Shown here one piece after another: positions 14,825 through 23,998 of a stretch of DNA of 32,277 nt. Origin of the DNA: an uncultured Verrucomicrobia subdivision 3 bacterium (GTDB taxonomy: Bacteria > Verrucomicrobiota > Verrucomicrobiia > Limisphaerales > UBA11358); NCBI GenBank assembly GCA_903835255.1, contig CAILMI010000039.1, positions 1-32,277 on the forward strand. The letters are read 5' to 3'. Position 1 is the first letter of the stretch. The number at the start of each line of letters is the position of its first letter. The notes beneath the pieces are model-generated. The model was given only the letters and a program-made list of their open reading frames with translations, was not told the DNA's origin and did not search any database. The translations under genes were made by a program, and so were the position numbers.

Positions 14825-16468
14825 TCATGGTTTGTGGATTTTCCGAATGGATTGCAGGGGATGACTATCCAATAAATTCTGGTAGACGCCCTGAATCCGG
14901 TTCGTATCAAAATAATTTATGCCGACGTAGAAAATGAGGGGGACGATGGGCGCCTCGTCGCGCACCAGCAGGGCCTCGGCCCGTTGAAACAAAGAGGCTC
15001 GAAGATCCTGATCGGGCTGTTCGCCAGCCTCCCGGATCAAAGCATCGTACGTCTGGTTTTTCCAGCCTGTCCGATTGTTGCCGTCGCCGCTGGTGAACAT
15101 CCCCAAAAATGTCTGCGGGTCGTTGTAATCCCCGACCCAGCTGGAGCGCGAGGCGTCATAATCCAGGCGGGACTGTGCGCCCAGGAACACCTTCCATTCG
15201 AGCTGCTTTAATTCCATCTCCACACCCAGTGTGTCGCGCCACATCTGCTGCAATTCGATGGCGACGTTCTCATGAATCTTGGCCGCTCCGCCCGCGGCGG
15301 CATTAAAGATATAATTGAACCGTGGAAAATTTCGCCCCCCCGGGTACCCCGCTTCTGAAAGCAATTGCCTGGCTTGCTCCGGATCATACTCCAACCCGAC
15401 GGGCGATGTGTAATGGGCCACGCCATCTGGCACCAGATGGGATGCGGGCCGCTCACCCGCCTTCGTGATTTTCCGGACGAGCCGATTCTTGTCGACGGCC
15501 ATGGCGAGAGCGCGCCGGACGCGCGGATCGTCAAATGGTTTGCGGGTCACATTAAAACGGATGAAATAGGTGCCCAGATAGTTGAAAGAATGGAAATCAG
15601 GCCGATGCTGCAGCACATCCAGCAGTTCGACTGGCACCAGATCCTTGTCCCAAATGATATCGACCTGGCCGTTTTCATAGAGATTCAGCGAAGTGATGGG
15701 CGATCCCACCGGCAGCAGGTCGATGATCTCCGACTGGGTGTTCGCGGCATCCCAGTAGCGGGGGTTTTTCTTCAGACGGATTTTATCATTGAGCCGCCAG
15801 GCGGCGAGTTCGTAGGGACCGCTGCTGGGGAGGGGCCGCACCATCAGCCATCGGTCACCGTGCGATTCAATCGTCTGGCGCGGCACCACATAAAGGGTCG
15901 GAAAGGCGCACAAATCCAGAAAGAAGGCCGTGGGATGATTCAGCTCCACGCGGACGGTGAATGGATCCACGGCGTGGACGCCCACCCGGGCAGGATCTTT
16001 GATTTTCCCGGCGTTGAAATCCTCCGCGTTCTTAAGATAAAAAAGCTGCCCGGCATAATCGGAACCCGTCGCCGGATTCAAGGCGCGGATCCACGAATAC
16101 ACCAGATCATCCGACCGGATGGGCTCGCCCGTGGACCAGACCAGATTCGTCCGCAAATGGAAGAGATACACCAGGCCATCCGGGGAGATCTCCCAGCGTT
16201 CCGCCAAGCCCGGGATGGGGCGGGCGGTTTTGGGATCCAAGCGGGTCAGGCCTTCAAACAAGCCCTGCACCGCGCGCAACTCCGGCTGGCCGGTGATGAT
16301 GGCCGGGTCCAGGGATTCAGGCTCCGCCCCATTAATGATGGTCAGGTCTGCGGGCGGCTCGTGACGGACGCAGCCGGAAAGGCAGAGCCAAACCGACACC
16401 CAGCCGCAGCTGAAAAGACAAAAACGCGCCAGCGAACCGAATCGCCTGGCGCGCTTTGAAAAAGTCAT
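14825..16468 (-). CDS. Peptide-type ABC transporter solute-binding lipoprotein (SBP family 5, OppA/DppA-like)
   Basis: 547 aa. A signal peptide ends in lipobox LSGC with the acylated cysteine at residue 33, so the protein is membrane-tethered instead of free in the periplasm. The mature part has the family-5 pattern: EPESLDPAIITG near the start, LAERWEISPDGLVYLFHLR, the DPRVRRALAMAVDKNRL region, and the late SSWVGDYNDPQTFL segment typical of OppA/MppA-like proteins. It begins only 4 bp after the secG stop codon, which places it in the pgk-tpiA-secG transcript, and two matching permease genes follow. The ligand is probably oligopeptides, including possibly recycled wall peptides; this is inferred from family likeness only. 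Confidence 0.92.
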   Translation of the reverse strand: MTFSKRARRFGSLARFCLFSCGWVSVWLCLSGCVRHEPPADLTIINGAEPESLDPAIITGQPELRAVQGLFEGLTRLDPKTARPIPGLAERWEISPDGLVYLFHLRTNLVWSTGEPIRSDDLVYSWIRALNPATGSDYAGQLFYLKNAEDFNAGKIKDPARVGVHAVDPFTVRVELNHPTAFFLDLCAFPTLYVVPRQTIESHGDRWLMVRPLPSSGPYELAAWRLNDKIRLKKNPRYWDAANTQSEIIDLLPVGSPITSLNLYENGQVDIIWDKDLVPVELLDVLQHRPDFHSFNYLGTYFIRFNVTRKPFDDPRVRRALAMAVDKNRLVRKITKAGERPASHLVPDGVAHYTSPVGLEYDPEQARQLLSEAGYPGGRNFPRFNYIFNAAAGGAAKIHENVAIELQQMWRDTLGVEMELKQLEWKVFLGAQSRLDYDASRSSWVGDYNDPQTFLGMFTSGDGNNRTGWKNQTYDALIREAGEQPDQDLRASLFQRAEALLVRDEAPIVPLIFYVGINYFDTNRIQGVYQNLLDSHPLQSIRKIHKP

Positions 16469-16472
16469 CGCG

Positions 16473-16898
16473 TTATTTAGCTGGAGCAGGAGCGGGAGCG
16501 GCCGGCGCCGCGCTGACCGGTGCGGGCGGGGCCGTTAGCTGGGTGCTCTTCGGGGCCGCCGCCGGCAGGGTCGCCGGAGCGGGTGCGGTTCCCGGCGCCT
16601 GCGACTGAATCTGCAGGGTGTCCACCTGCTTTACAAACGCAGAGGCGTCACCCCGATGCGTCCGGTCCTGTATCACGCCAATGGCCAAAGACAGGCCAAA
16701 GAAAATCACCGTCGCATATTTTGTGATTTTGGTCAGGGCATTGCCGGAGCCGGCGCCAAACAGCGCATCGGCAGCTCCGCCGCCGAACGCCAACCCCGCG
16801 CCGGCATCCTTTTTGGGCAGCTGCACCAGGACCAGCAGAATCAACACCGCACAATTGATGACCAGAAAAAAAGTCAGTACGCCAATGAAAAAGCTCAT
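16473..16898 (-). CDS. secG: Protein translocase subunit SecG with Ala/Pro-rich tail
   Basis: 141-aa inner-membrane subunit of the SecYEG channel. The start is the ATG at 16898; the frame is open upstream, but those codons are antisense-like and overlap the end of tpiA. Two transmembrane segments are visible (about 3-25 and 58-78), joined by the SecG loop with VQLPKKDAGAGLAFGGG and LFGAGSGNAL. After about residue 85 there is an extra tail dominated by Ala and Pro, lacking in ordinary SecG proteins of 75-110 aa. It follows tpiA by 13 bp. The pgk-tpiA-secG order is common in bacteria, which supports the call. Confidence 0.92.
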   Translation of the reverse strand: MSFFIGVLTFFLVINCAVLILLVLVQLPKKDAGAGLAFGGGAADALFGAGSGNALTKITKYATVIFFGLSLAIGVIQDRTHRGDASAFVKQVDTLQIQSQAPGTAPAPATLPAAAPKSTQLTAPPAPVSAAPAAPAPAPAK

Positions 16899-16911
16899 AT
16901 GAAGTGAAATG

Positions 16912-17679
16912 TTATACGGAATTCTTGATGATGTCAGCAAAACTTCTTGATTCCAGCGCCGCGCCGCCCACCAGCGCGCCATCCACATCCGGCTGGCTCA
17001 TCAGCTCCTGAGCGTTGTTGGGTTTCACGCTGCCGCCATATTGGATGCGGACCTTCCGGGCCGTGGCCTCATCAAACATCTTCGCCAGTTGCGCCCGAAT
17101 GAACGCATGCGCGTCCTGCGCCTGCTGCGTCGTTGCCGTCTTGCCCGTCCCGATGGCCCACACGGGTTCATAGGCGATGACGGTTTCCACCATCTGTTCC
17201 TTGGTGAGACCTGCTAGGCTGCCGCGCACCTGGGTTTCCAAAACCTGCTCCATCTGCCCCCCCTCGCGCTCCGCCAGGGTCTCGCCCACACAGACGATCG
17301 GCTTCAGGGACGCCGCATGGGCCGCAGCGGCTTTCCGGGCGATGAGCGCGTCGGACTCCTTCTGGAACTGGCGCCGCTCGCTATGGCCGAGAATGACATA
17401 GCGCACCGAGAACTCCTTGAGCATGCCCGCGCAGATCTCCCCGGTGAACGCGCCGAAATGGTTCTCGCTCATGTTCTGAGCCCCGAGCTTGATATTTTTG
17501 GATTCCAGAATCGCACGGGACACCGATTCCAGCGCGGTGAACGGCGGGCACACCACGATGTCCACTTCCTTCACAGAGGCGACGGCACGGGTGAGGTCCT
17601 CCACCAGGGACAGGGCCTCGGCGACCGTCTTGTTCATCTTCCAGTTCCCGGCAATGATTAGTCTTCTTTCTTTGTTCAT
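16912..17679 (-). CDS. tpiA: Triosephosphate isomerase
   Basis: 255-aa cytoplasmic TIM-barrel enzyme that interconverts dihydroxyacetone phosphate and glyceraldehyde 3-phosphate. Active-site residues are N12 and K14 (GNWKMN), H99 (GHSERR) and E171 (YEPVWAIGTG). The phosphate-binding GGSVKPNN and the final VGGAAL segment are also present. The length is normal. It lies 27 bp after pgk and 13 bp before secG. The start has an A/T-only tract (AATAATTTTTTAA) instead of a Shine-Dalgarno sequence. Confidence 0.97.
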   Translation of the reverse strand: MNKERRLIIAGNWKMNKTVAEALSLVEDLTRAVASVKEVDIVVCPPFTALESVSRAILESKNIKLGAQNMSENHFGAFTGEICAGMLKEFSVRYVILGHSERRQFQKESDALIARKAAAAHAASLKPIVCVGETLAEREGGQMEQVLETQVRGSLAGLTKEQMVETVIAYEPVWAIGTGKTATTQQAQDAHAFIRAQLAKMFDEATARKVRIQYGGSVKPNNAQELMSQPDVDGALVGGAALESRSFADIIKNSV

Positions 17680-17706
17680 TTAAAAAATTATTTCGGTTGT
17701 TAAAAA

Positions 17707-18951
17707 TTACTTCTCCGACAGCGCCGCCACGCCGGGCAGCACCTTGCCCTCGAGGAATTCCAGCGAGGCGCCGCCCCCGGTCGAGGTGTGTGACACCTTC
17801 TTGTCCGCACCGAACTTTTTGGCAGCCGTCGCGGTGTCGCCGCCGCCGACAACCGTGGTGGCACCGGCGGCAGTGGCCGCCACGATGGCATCCGCCATGG
17901 CCCGGGTGGCTTTTTCGAAAACGGGGAACTCGAACACTCCGGGGGGACCATTCCAGATGATGGTCTTGGCGCGTGCGATGACCGCAGCGAACAACTTGGA
18001 GGATTCCGGGCCGGCATCGAGGCCTTCCCAGCCGGCGGGAATGCCCCCCTGCAATGTGGCATTGGCCACGTTCGCATCCGGACCATATTTGTCGCCAATG
18101 ATCCAGTCGACCGGCAGATGGATTTTCTTACCCTTGTCGGCAGCCTTTTTGAGCAGTTCGGGAACAATCTTTGCGCCTTCCGCATCAAAGAGCGATTTCC
18201 CAATCTCCATGTTGTCCTGAACCTTGCGGAACGTGTAGGCCATGCCGCCGCCGATGATGATTTCATCGGCCTTGTCCAACAGGTTATTGATGAGTTGAAT
18301 CTTATCCGCCACCTTGGATCCACCGAGGATGGCCAGCAGCGGCCGCTTCGGATGGTCAAGAACCGCCCCGAACGCGTCCAATTCCTTCTTCATCAGGTAA
18401 CCGCAGGCCCGCTCGGGCAGCTGCACGCCGGTCATCGAACTGTGGTCGCGATGGGCCGTGCCAAAGGCGTCATTGATGTAGACATCCCCGAGCCGGGTCA
18501 GGCTGGCCCGGAACGCCTTCACCTTGTCAGCATCGGCCTTGAGCTTAGTGCCGTCTTCCAGCTTTACCTTCCCTTCTTCCTCGATATGAAACCGGAGGTT
18601 CTCCAGCAAAATCACGTCCCCGGGCTTTGCCTGGGCGCACGCGGCCTCCACGTCGGCACCGACGCAATCATTGAGAAACTGCACCGGTTTTCCGAGCAGT
18701 TTCGCCAGCGCGTCCGCCACCGGCTTCAGGGAAAACTTCTCGATGCGCTTCCCGTCCGGACGACCCAGATGGCTCATCAGGACCACGGAAGCCCCTTGGT
18801 CGAGCGCGTAGCGAATCGTCGGCAGCGCTGCTTCAATGCGCTTGGTGTTGGTGATGGCGCCAGTGACTTTGTCCTGGGGCACGTTAAAGTCCACGCGGAT
18901 GAGGGCGCGCCGGCCCTTCAATGCGACCTCTTCAATAAAAAGTTTGGCCAT
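17707..18951 (-). CDS. pgk: Phosphoglycerate kinase
   Basis: 414 aa from the ATG at 18951. An upstream in-frame start at 19002 would add 17 unlikely residues. The enzyme transfers phosphate from 1,3-bisphosphoglycerate to ADP in glycolysis. Family blocks are [18 protein letters not shown], the CVGADVE region, the hinge and nucleotide region [39 protein letters not shown], and [13 protein letters not shown] near the end. It is the first gene of the pgk-tpiA-secG group and is followed by tpiA after 27 bp. The gap upstream (18952-19132) should hold its promoter, but no strong one is evident. Confidence 0.97.
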   Translation of the reverse strand: MAKLFIEEVALKGRRALIRVDFNVPQDKVTGAITNTKRIEAALPTIRYALDQGASVVLMSHLGRPDGKRIEKFSLKPVADALAKLLGKPVQFLNDCVGADVEAACAQAKPGDVILLENLRFHIEEEGKVKLEDGTKLKADADKVKAFRASLTRLGDVYINDAFGTAHRDHSSMTGVQLPERACGYLMKKELDAFGAVLDHPKRPLLAILGGSKVADKIQLINNLLDKADEIIIGGGMAYTFRKVQDNMEIGKSLFDAEGAKIVPELLKKAADKGKKIHLPVDWIIGDKYGPDANVANATLQGGIPAGWEGLDAGPESSKLFAAVIARAKTIIWNGPPGVFEFPVFEKATRAMADAIVAATAAGATTVVGGGDTATAAKKFGADKKVSHTSTGGGASLEFLEGKVLPGVAALSEK

Positions 18952-18971
18952 AAAATAAAAAGTGTGCGTTT

Positions 18972-18987
18972 GCCTTGCAAACAAGGC
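18972..18987. promoter_or_regulatory. Hairpin in the pgk leader
   Basis: GCCTTG and CAAGGC form a 6-bp stem with a 4-base loop, 21 bp upstream of the pgk start codon. On the minus strand a T-rich tract (TTTTTATTTT) begins about 10 bases further on, directly before the ATG. It is too far off for a standard terminator, but it could act as a weak attenuator or block ribosome access. Function unknown. Confidence 0.25.
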
Positions 18988-19132
18988 GGAAGAGCCTACC
19001 ACAGGTCGTCTTCCAGTAAAGTGAATTCAATCCATTCTCTCGGCTCCGGACTTGCAGTCACCCGTGTCCGCCGGACTGGATTCCGTGCGCAGAAATTCGT
19101 AAAAAAAGTCTCGCACGCCCAACGGGTTGGAT

Positions 19133-20092
19133 TTAGGAGGGCCTGGTAATTTTACGCGCCGCGCGGTTTTTAAGGATTTGATCGGCCAGGACGCCGAACA
19201 GCACCACCGCTCCCATGACCGCGAAGTTGAGCGAACTGGGGATTCCAAGCAAGTTCACCAGGTTTTGCAGGACGAGCAGCAGAGCGGTGCCGATGACGAT
19301 GCCGACGACCGATCCTTCGCCGCCGCGCAGACTACATCCGCCCAGCACGGCGGCGGCAATGCCATAGAGCTCATAGAAGTTGCCGTGATTGGACGGCCCC
19401 ACGGAATTGGTATAGAACGCGATCAGGATACCGGAAACGCCCGTGAGCAGGGCGGCGATAACATAAGCGCTGGCGACGACGAGCGGGGTGTTGATGCCGG
19501 AAAAGCGTGCGGCCTGCTCATTGCGGCCCACGGCCAGCAGGTAGCGCCCATAGATTGAGCGGTGCAGCACAAACCACATCACCACAGCCAACACCAGGAG
19601 AATGACGAAGGGCATCGGCATGCCCAGAAACTTTCCGCTGGCGAGATGACGAAGGGGTTCGATGCCTTCCGCGCCGGAAAATCCCTTGGTCCCGTCACCG
19701 GCGATAAAGCGGGCGAGGCCCCGATAGATCAGCAATCCGCAGAGGGTGACGATGAACGGCTGCAATTTGCCGCGCGTGATCAGGAGGCCATGGGCCAGGC
19801 CGAGCAGCGCAGAAATCCCCAGGACCATCGCCGCGGCGAGCGGCCAGGCCCAGTGCCATTCCGTGAGAGCCATCGCGAGCAGCACGCCCGTCAGCGCGCA
19901 CAGGGAACCGACCGACAAATCGATTCCGCCGGTGATGATGACCAGCCCGAGGCCGAGGCTGAACACGCCGTACAATCCGATCAGATTGGCGGTGTTGAAT
20001 AAGTTGACGGCGGACAGGAACTTGGGATTCAAGATCGCCGTGACCGCGCATAGCAAAAATAATAGGACGGAAATACCGAGTTCTTTTTTCAT
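19133..20092 (-). CDS. Sugar ABC transporter permease (RbsC/AraH/XylH family)
   Basis: 319 aa from the ATG at 20092. It is a polytopic inner-membrane protein of the ribose/xylose/arabinose permease family, with typical segments LGLGLVIITGGIDLSVGSL, GLLITRGKLQPFIVTL, the AVGRNEQAARFSGI cytoplasmic loop that contacts the ATPase, and VLGGCSLRGGEGSVVGI. It is the last gene of the pentose locus, after the ATPase (97-bp gap) and the binding protein. Arabinose or xylose is the likely substrate given the operon, but the family alone does not tell which. Confidence 0.93.
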   Translation of the reverse strand: MKKELGISVLLFLLCAVTAILNPKFLSAVNLFNTANLIGLYGVFSLGLGLVIITGGIDLSVGSLCALTGVLLAMALTEWHWAWPLAAAMVLGISALLGLAHGLLITRGKLQPFIVTLCGLLIYRGLARFIAGDGTKGFSGAEGIEPLRHLASGKFLGMPMPFVILLVLAVVMWFVLHRSIYGRYLLAVGRNEQAARFSGINTPLVVASAYVIAALLTGVSGILIAFYTNSVGPSNHGNFYELYGIAAAVLGGCSLRGGEGSVVGIVIGTALLLVLQNLVNLLGIPSSLNFAVMGAVVLFGVLADQILKNRAARKITRPS

Positions 20093-20189
20093 GATGCAAT
20101 TCAATCGCTCAGGTCCGGTGGGGTTCTCTCAAAACAAGAGGCGGAGAGACTTTTGTCAGCGGCACCAGAGCGGACAATTTATCAGGCTT

Positions 20190-21716
20190 TCAAACCTTCA
20201 CCGCAGGCTTTGCCGCCGCGAGGGTCTTGCCCACGGCGAGGTTCATGACATTCTCCTCATTGCAATCCGGGCGTTCAAGGATTCCAGAAATCTTCCCTTC
20301 ATGCATCACCGCCACACGATCGCTGACATTCAAAACTTCTTCCATGTCGCTGCTGATCATCAGAATCACGCCGCCGCGATCCGCGAGCTCGCGCATGAGC
20401 CGGTAGATTTCCGCCTTGGCTCCAACATCAATTCCGCGCGTGGGTTCGTCCAGGATCATCACCTTGGGGGCCATGGAAAGCCATTTGCCGAGGACGACTT
20501 TTTGCTGATTTCCGCCGCTCAAGTTCACGACGAGCGCTTCGCCGCCGGGGGTTTTGATCTTCAGCGAAGCAATCTGCTCGTCCGTCACCTTGCGCTCGCG
20601 ATCACGGCGGATGAGGTGGAGCGTGGAATATTTTTTAAGCGATGGCAGGGTGGTGTTCTCGCGCACCGTCATGCCGGTCACGAGCCCTTCGCCACGCCGG
20701 TCTTCCGGCACTAGATAAATCCCGTGCCTAATGGCATCGGCGGGAGAATGGATAGCCACGCGATCTTCGCCGATGGAGACTTCCGCCCCACCCGCCGCAT
20801 CCAGACCCACGATGGCTTTGACTATCTCCGAGCGCCCTGCCCCGACCAGTCCGGCGAAGCCCAGGATTTCGCCGCGGGAGGCGTCGAACTCCACCGTGCT
20901 GGCCGGGTAGCGGCTGGAACGGGCATTGCGGACCTTGAAAAAACCGGGCGTTTTGGCCGCCGTTGAACCGGTGTAGGAACTTTTGATTTCGCGCCCGACC
21001 ATGAGATTCACGATGCGATCGTGGGTAATTTCCGAACGGCTCAGCTCGCCAGCATTCTTGCCGTCCCGCAGCACCACCACCCGATCCGCGATGCGGTTAA
21101 CCTCGCCCAGGCGGTGCGAAATATAAACCACGCTTACCCCCTGCCGGCGCAGCGACACGACTAGATCCAGCAAACAATCGGTCTCCGTCAACGTGAGACT
21201 GGACGTCGGTTCGTCCATGATGATCAGGCGAGAATGCAGCGAGAGGGCCTTGGCAATTTCGACCATCTGCTGGTGCGCAATGGAAAGCCGGTCCAGCCGG
21301 GTGCGGCTGGAAACTTCCAGGCCGAGCCGCTGGAGCAGAGGCGCGGTGTCGGCGTGGATTTTCCGGTTGTCAATCAGGCCGAAGGCATTTTTGGGTTCGC
21401 GCCCGAGAAAGACATTCGCCGCCACGTCCAGATTGTCCAGCACGTTGAGTTCCTGGTGGATGAACGCCACCCCCGACTTCATCGCGTCGGTGACGTTATG
21501 GATCTTGACGGGCTGACCCTCGAGCAGGAGCTCGCCGCCGTCCGGCTGGTACACGCCGCCGAGAATTTTCATAAGCGTGGACTTGCCCGCGCCGTTCTCC
21601 CCGCAAAGCGCAAGGACCTCGCCCCGGCCGACGTCCAGACTGACGTTGTCCAAGGCGATGACGCCGGGGAATCGTTTTGAAATCCCCCGCATGGAAAGAA
21701 GCGGTGCCGTGCTCAT
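20190..21716 (-). CDS. Sugar ABC transporter ATP-binding protein (RbsA/AraG/XylG family, two nucleotide-binding domains)
   Basis: 508 aa with duplicated ATPase domains. The first domain has Walker A GENGAGKST (39-47), signature-like LSIAHQQ (about 144-150) and Walker B LIIMDEP (164-170). The second has a degenerate Walker A, GLVGAGRSE (about 289-297, Arg in place of Lys), then LSGGNQQ and MILDEPTRGIDVGAK. A degenerate second site is usual for monosaccharide importers of this class. It lies between the binding lipoprotein gene and the permease gene. Likely substrates are L-arabinose and/or D-xylose, inferred from the operon. Confidence 0.95.
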   Translation of the reverse strand: MSTAPLLSMRGISKRFPGVIALDNVSLDVGRGEVLALCGENGAGKSTLMKILGGVYQPDGGELLLEGQPVKIHNVTDAMKSGVAFIHQELNVLDNLDVAANVFLGREPKNAFGLIDNRKIHADTAPLLQRLGLEVSSRTRLDRLSIAHQQMVEIAKALSLHSRLIIMDEPTSSLTLTETDCLLDLVVSLRRQGVSVVYISHRLGEVNRIADRVVVLRDGKNAGELSRSEITHDRIVNLMVGREIKSSYTGSTAAKTPGFFKVRNARSSRYPASTVEFDASRGEILGFAGLVGAGRSEIVKAIVGLDAAGGAEVSIGEDRVAIHSPADAIRHGIYLVPEDRRGEGLVTGMTVRENTTLPSLKKYSTLHLIRRDRERKVTDEQIASLKIKTPGGEALVVNLSGGNQQKVVLGKWLSMAPKVMILDEPTRGIDVGAKAEIYRLMRELADRGGVILMISSDMEEVLNVSDRVAVMHEGKISGILERPDCNEENVMNLAVGKTLAAAKPAVKV

Positions 21717-21802
21717 GATCTAAAAATTATTTTACCGCGAACCACTCCAAGCCGACGCGGTCAACAGTCTGCGGGGCTCAGGTGTTTCGCCAACAGAATT
21801 CC

Positions 21803-22798
21803 CTACTTACCTAGAATCGCCGCAAGGTCCGTCTGGAAGGCTGCGATGTCGTTCTTCTTAAGGCTGCGCGTGGGCACAATCTGCTTGCCGCCCGCGAGCG
21901 CTTCTTTATCACCGCTGAGATGTTTGGCCATCTTAGTGATGGACTGTTTGCCGAACTGAAAGGGCTGCTGCACGACCGTGCCGTAGATATCACCGCTGGC
22001 GACGCCGTCCAGCGTCTCGGCGTTTTCGTCGAAGCAGACGATCTTAACCTTGCCCGCCAGGCCGGCGCTGCGGACGGCATTCAAGATGGCCGGCCCGTTG
22101 TAGCTGTAGAGGCCAACCAGCATGGAGACATCGGGGTATTTCACCAGCGTGTCCTCGGCATTTTTCTGGGCGCGCACCGTGTCCGTGTCATCCGTACGCA
22201 AGTCCAGAATCTCGATCTTCGAACCCTCGAGCTCTTTTTTGATGCCGCCAAAACGATCCTTGGAATTCTGCGCATCGGCGTAGCCGACAAACACCATGAT
22301 CTTGCCTCCGTTCGGCAACGCTTCCTTGATTAACTTGCCGGCTTCCTGACCCGCGGCAAAGTTGTCCGTTCCGATGTAGCAGACGCGCTTGCTGTCCGCC
22401 GCATCGCTGTCGCAGCACACCAGCAGCGTCTGGGCGGAAATCTTGTTGAGAAAATCAATCTGGTTCTTCGGGTCAATCGGGCTCACCGCGATGCCGTCCA
22501 CGCCCTTGGCCACGAGATCATCCAGAATCTGCTGCTGCTCCGCAGCGCTGCCGGTGGAGGGGATGCGGAAATCGACCTCGACATTGCCGAGCTCCTTCTG
22601 GGCGGACTCACAGCCGCTGCGGGCGATGGTCCAGAATGTCGCCGCGTTGTTGGAGACGAACGCGAGCTTGAGTTTTTTACCAGAGGCCGCACCGGCGCCG
22701 CCCGCGCCTGCCGGAGGGACTTCCGTTTTGCCGCAGCCGGAAAGGAGCGCTCCCAGGCTTAGCGCCAGGAGAAGAGAGGGGATTTTTTTTAGGATCAT
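21803..22798 (-). CDS. Sugar ABC transporter substrate-binding lipoprotein (RbsB-like, periplasmic binding protein type I)
   Basis: 331 aa from the ATG at 22798. The signal peptide ends in lipobox LLSGC, with the acylated Cys at residue 22, followed by a Gly/Ala/Pro linker. The mature protein follows the ribose-binding-protein pattern: KLAFVSNNAATFWTIARSGCE, EQQQILDDLVAKGVDGIAVSP, CYIGTDNFAAGQEAGKLI and LVGLYSYNGPAILNAVR. It delivers a monosaccharide to the permease and ATPase encoded next. Its position 31 bp after galM in an ara/xyl operon makes arabinose or xylose the best guess. Confidence 0.93.
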   Translation of the reverse strand: MILKKIPSLLLALSLGALLSGCGKTEVPPAGAGGAGAASGKKLKLAFVSNNAATFWTIARSGCESAQKELGNVEVDFRIPSTGSAAEQQQILDDLVAKGVDGIAVSPIDPKNQIDFLNKISAQTLLVCCDSDAADSKRVCYIGTDNFAAGQEAGKLIKEALPNGGKIMVFVGYADAQNSKDRFGGIKKELEGSKIEILDLRTDDTDTVRAQKNAEDTLVKYPDVSMLVGLYSYNGPAILNAVRSAGLAGKVKIVCFDENAETLDGVASGDIYGTVVQQPFQFGKQSITKMAKHLSGDKEALAGGKQIVPTRSLKKNDIAAFQTDLAAILGK

Positions 22799-22829
22799 AA
22801 TGCGTGGTTTGGGAGAGTGCTTTTCTAAG

Positions 22830-23978
22830 TTATTCGGCTCCAAATTTGTAAATAATGGTGTTGCGATAGGTTTCGTCCGGCTTCAGCTCGGTCGAAGGGA
22901 ACGCGGGATGGTTGGGGGAATCGGGATAATGCTGGGGCTCAAAACAAAACCCATTGCGCTTCTGATACGTCCACCCGCCCTTGCCCACCAGGGTTCCGTC
23001 GAGAAAATTACCTGTGTAAAACTGTGTCGCAGGCTCGGTGGTCCAGACCTCCATCGTCCGTCCCGTCATCGGCTCGTGAACTTTCGCCGCCAGCGAGAGC
23101 TCGCTGCCCCGCTTGTTCAACACCCAGTTGTGGTCGTAGCCCTGGCCGAGCACAATCTGCTCATCCTGGGTCTGTCCGATCCGCGCGCCAATGGCGCTGG
23201 GCGTCGTGAAGTCAAACGGCGTTCCCGCCACCGGCCGCAGTTCCCCAGTCGGAATCAATCCGCTGTCCACCGGCGTGAATTTGTCCGCATTAATAGTGAC
23301 AATGTGGCCCAGCACATCGCCGCTGCCGCGCAGGTTGAAATACGAGTGGTGCGTCAGATTGACGACCGTTTTCCGGTCGGTGGTCGCAGTGAACTCCACC
23401 TTCAGGGCGTTGTCCTCCGTGACGCTGTAGACCGCCGTCACCAGCAGGTTGCCCGGATACCCCTCCTCGCCGTTCCGGCTCACATAGGTCATAATCAGCG
23501 AGGGACCGTTCGCGGTCGGCAGAGGCCGGGCTGTCCAGACCACCTTGTCAAAGCCCTTCAAGCCGCCGTGCAGCGCGTTCACTCCGTTGTTGGTGGCCAG
23601 CGTGTAGGTCACGCCGTCGAGCGAAAACTGGCCTTTGGCGATGCGGTTGCCGTAGCGGCCGATGAGGGCGCCGAAATAAGGTGTGCTTTTCAAGTAAGCG
23701 TCCAAAGTGTCGTAGCCCAGGACGACGTCGTCCAATTTTCCGCGCTTGTCCGGCACCTTAAGCGAGGTGACGATGCCGCCATAAGTCATGATCTGCGCCT
23801 CCATGCCGTGGCTATTGCGCAGGGTGTAAAGTTCGACCGGCGTGCCGTCGGGCAGCTGACCGAAACGCGAGTGGGTGAGGGTGCCCTTGGGATTCTGTGA
23901 CATAAAAGCGCAACCGGTAAAGCACGCCGCGCTGACACTGATTAACGCAACGGTGAGGAGGAAGTTGGATTTTTTCAT
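22830..23978 (-). CDS. galM: Aldose 1-epimerase (mutarotase), predicted lipoprotein
   Basis: 382 aa. It interconverts alpha and beta anomers of aldoses. The N-terminus is a lipoprotein signal (MKKSNFLLTV, hydrophobic core, lipobox FTGC with Cys at residue 23), so the enzyme should sit in the envelope. GalM-family features are FGALIGRYGNRI (about 102-113), NALHGG with H137, NLTHHSYFNL with catalytic-type H211, the GYDHNW segment, and FCFEPQHYPDSPN with the likely catalytic Glu. It is 20 bp after araD and 31 bp before the sugar-binding lipoprotein gene. Placement outside the cytoplasm would let it equilibrate sugar anomers before import. Confidence 0.9.
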   Translation of the reverse strand: MKKSNFLLTVALISVSAACFTGCAFMSQNPKGTLTHSRFGQLPDGTPVELYTLRNSHGMEAQIMTYGGIVTSLKVPDKRGKLDDVVLGYDTLDAYLKSTPYFGALIGRYGNRIAKGQFSLDGVTYTLATNNGVNALHGGLKGFDKVVWTARPLPTANGPSLIMTYVSRNGEEGYPGNLLVTAVYSVTEDNALKVEFTATTDRKTVVNLTHHSYFNLRGSGDVLGHIVTINADKFTPVDSGLIPTGELRPVAGTPFDFTTPSAIGARIGQTQDEQIVLGQGYDHNWVLNKRGSELSLAAKVHEPMTGRTMEVWTTEPATQFYTGNFLDGTLVGKGGWTYQKRNGFCFEPQHYPDSPNHPAFPSTELKPDETYRNTIIYKFGAE

Positions 23979-23998
23979 TTTGCTGAAAAGGGGTGTTC

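Noticed and set aside
19085-19137. T7 run after a CCAAC/GTTGG element downstream of the sugar permease gene
   Set aside because: The stem has almost no loop and the T-run is 11 bases away, so it does not meet the form of an intrinsic terminator.
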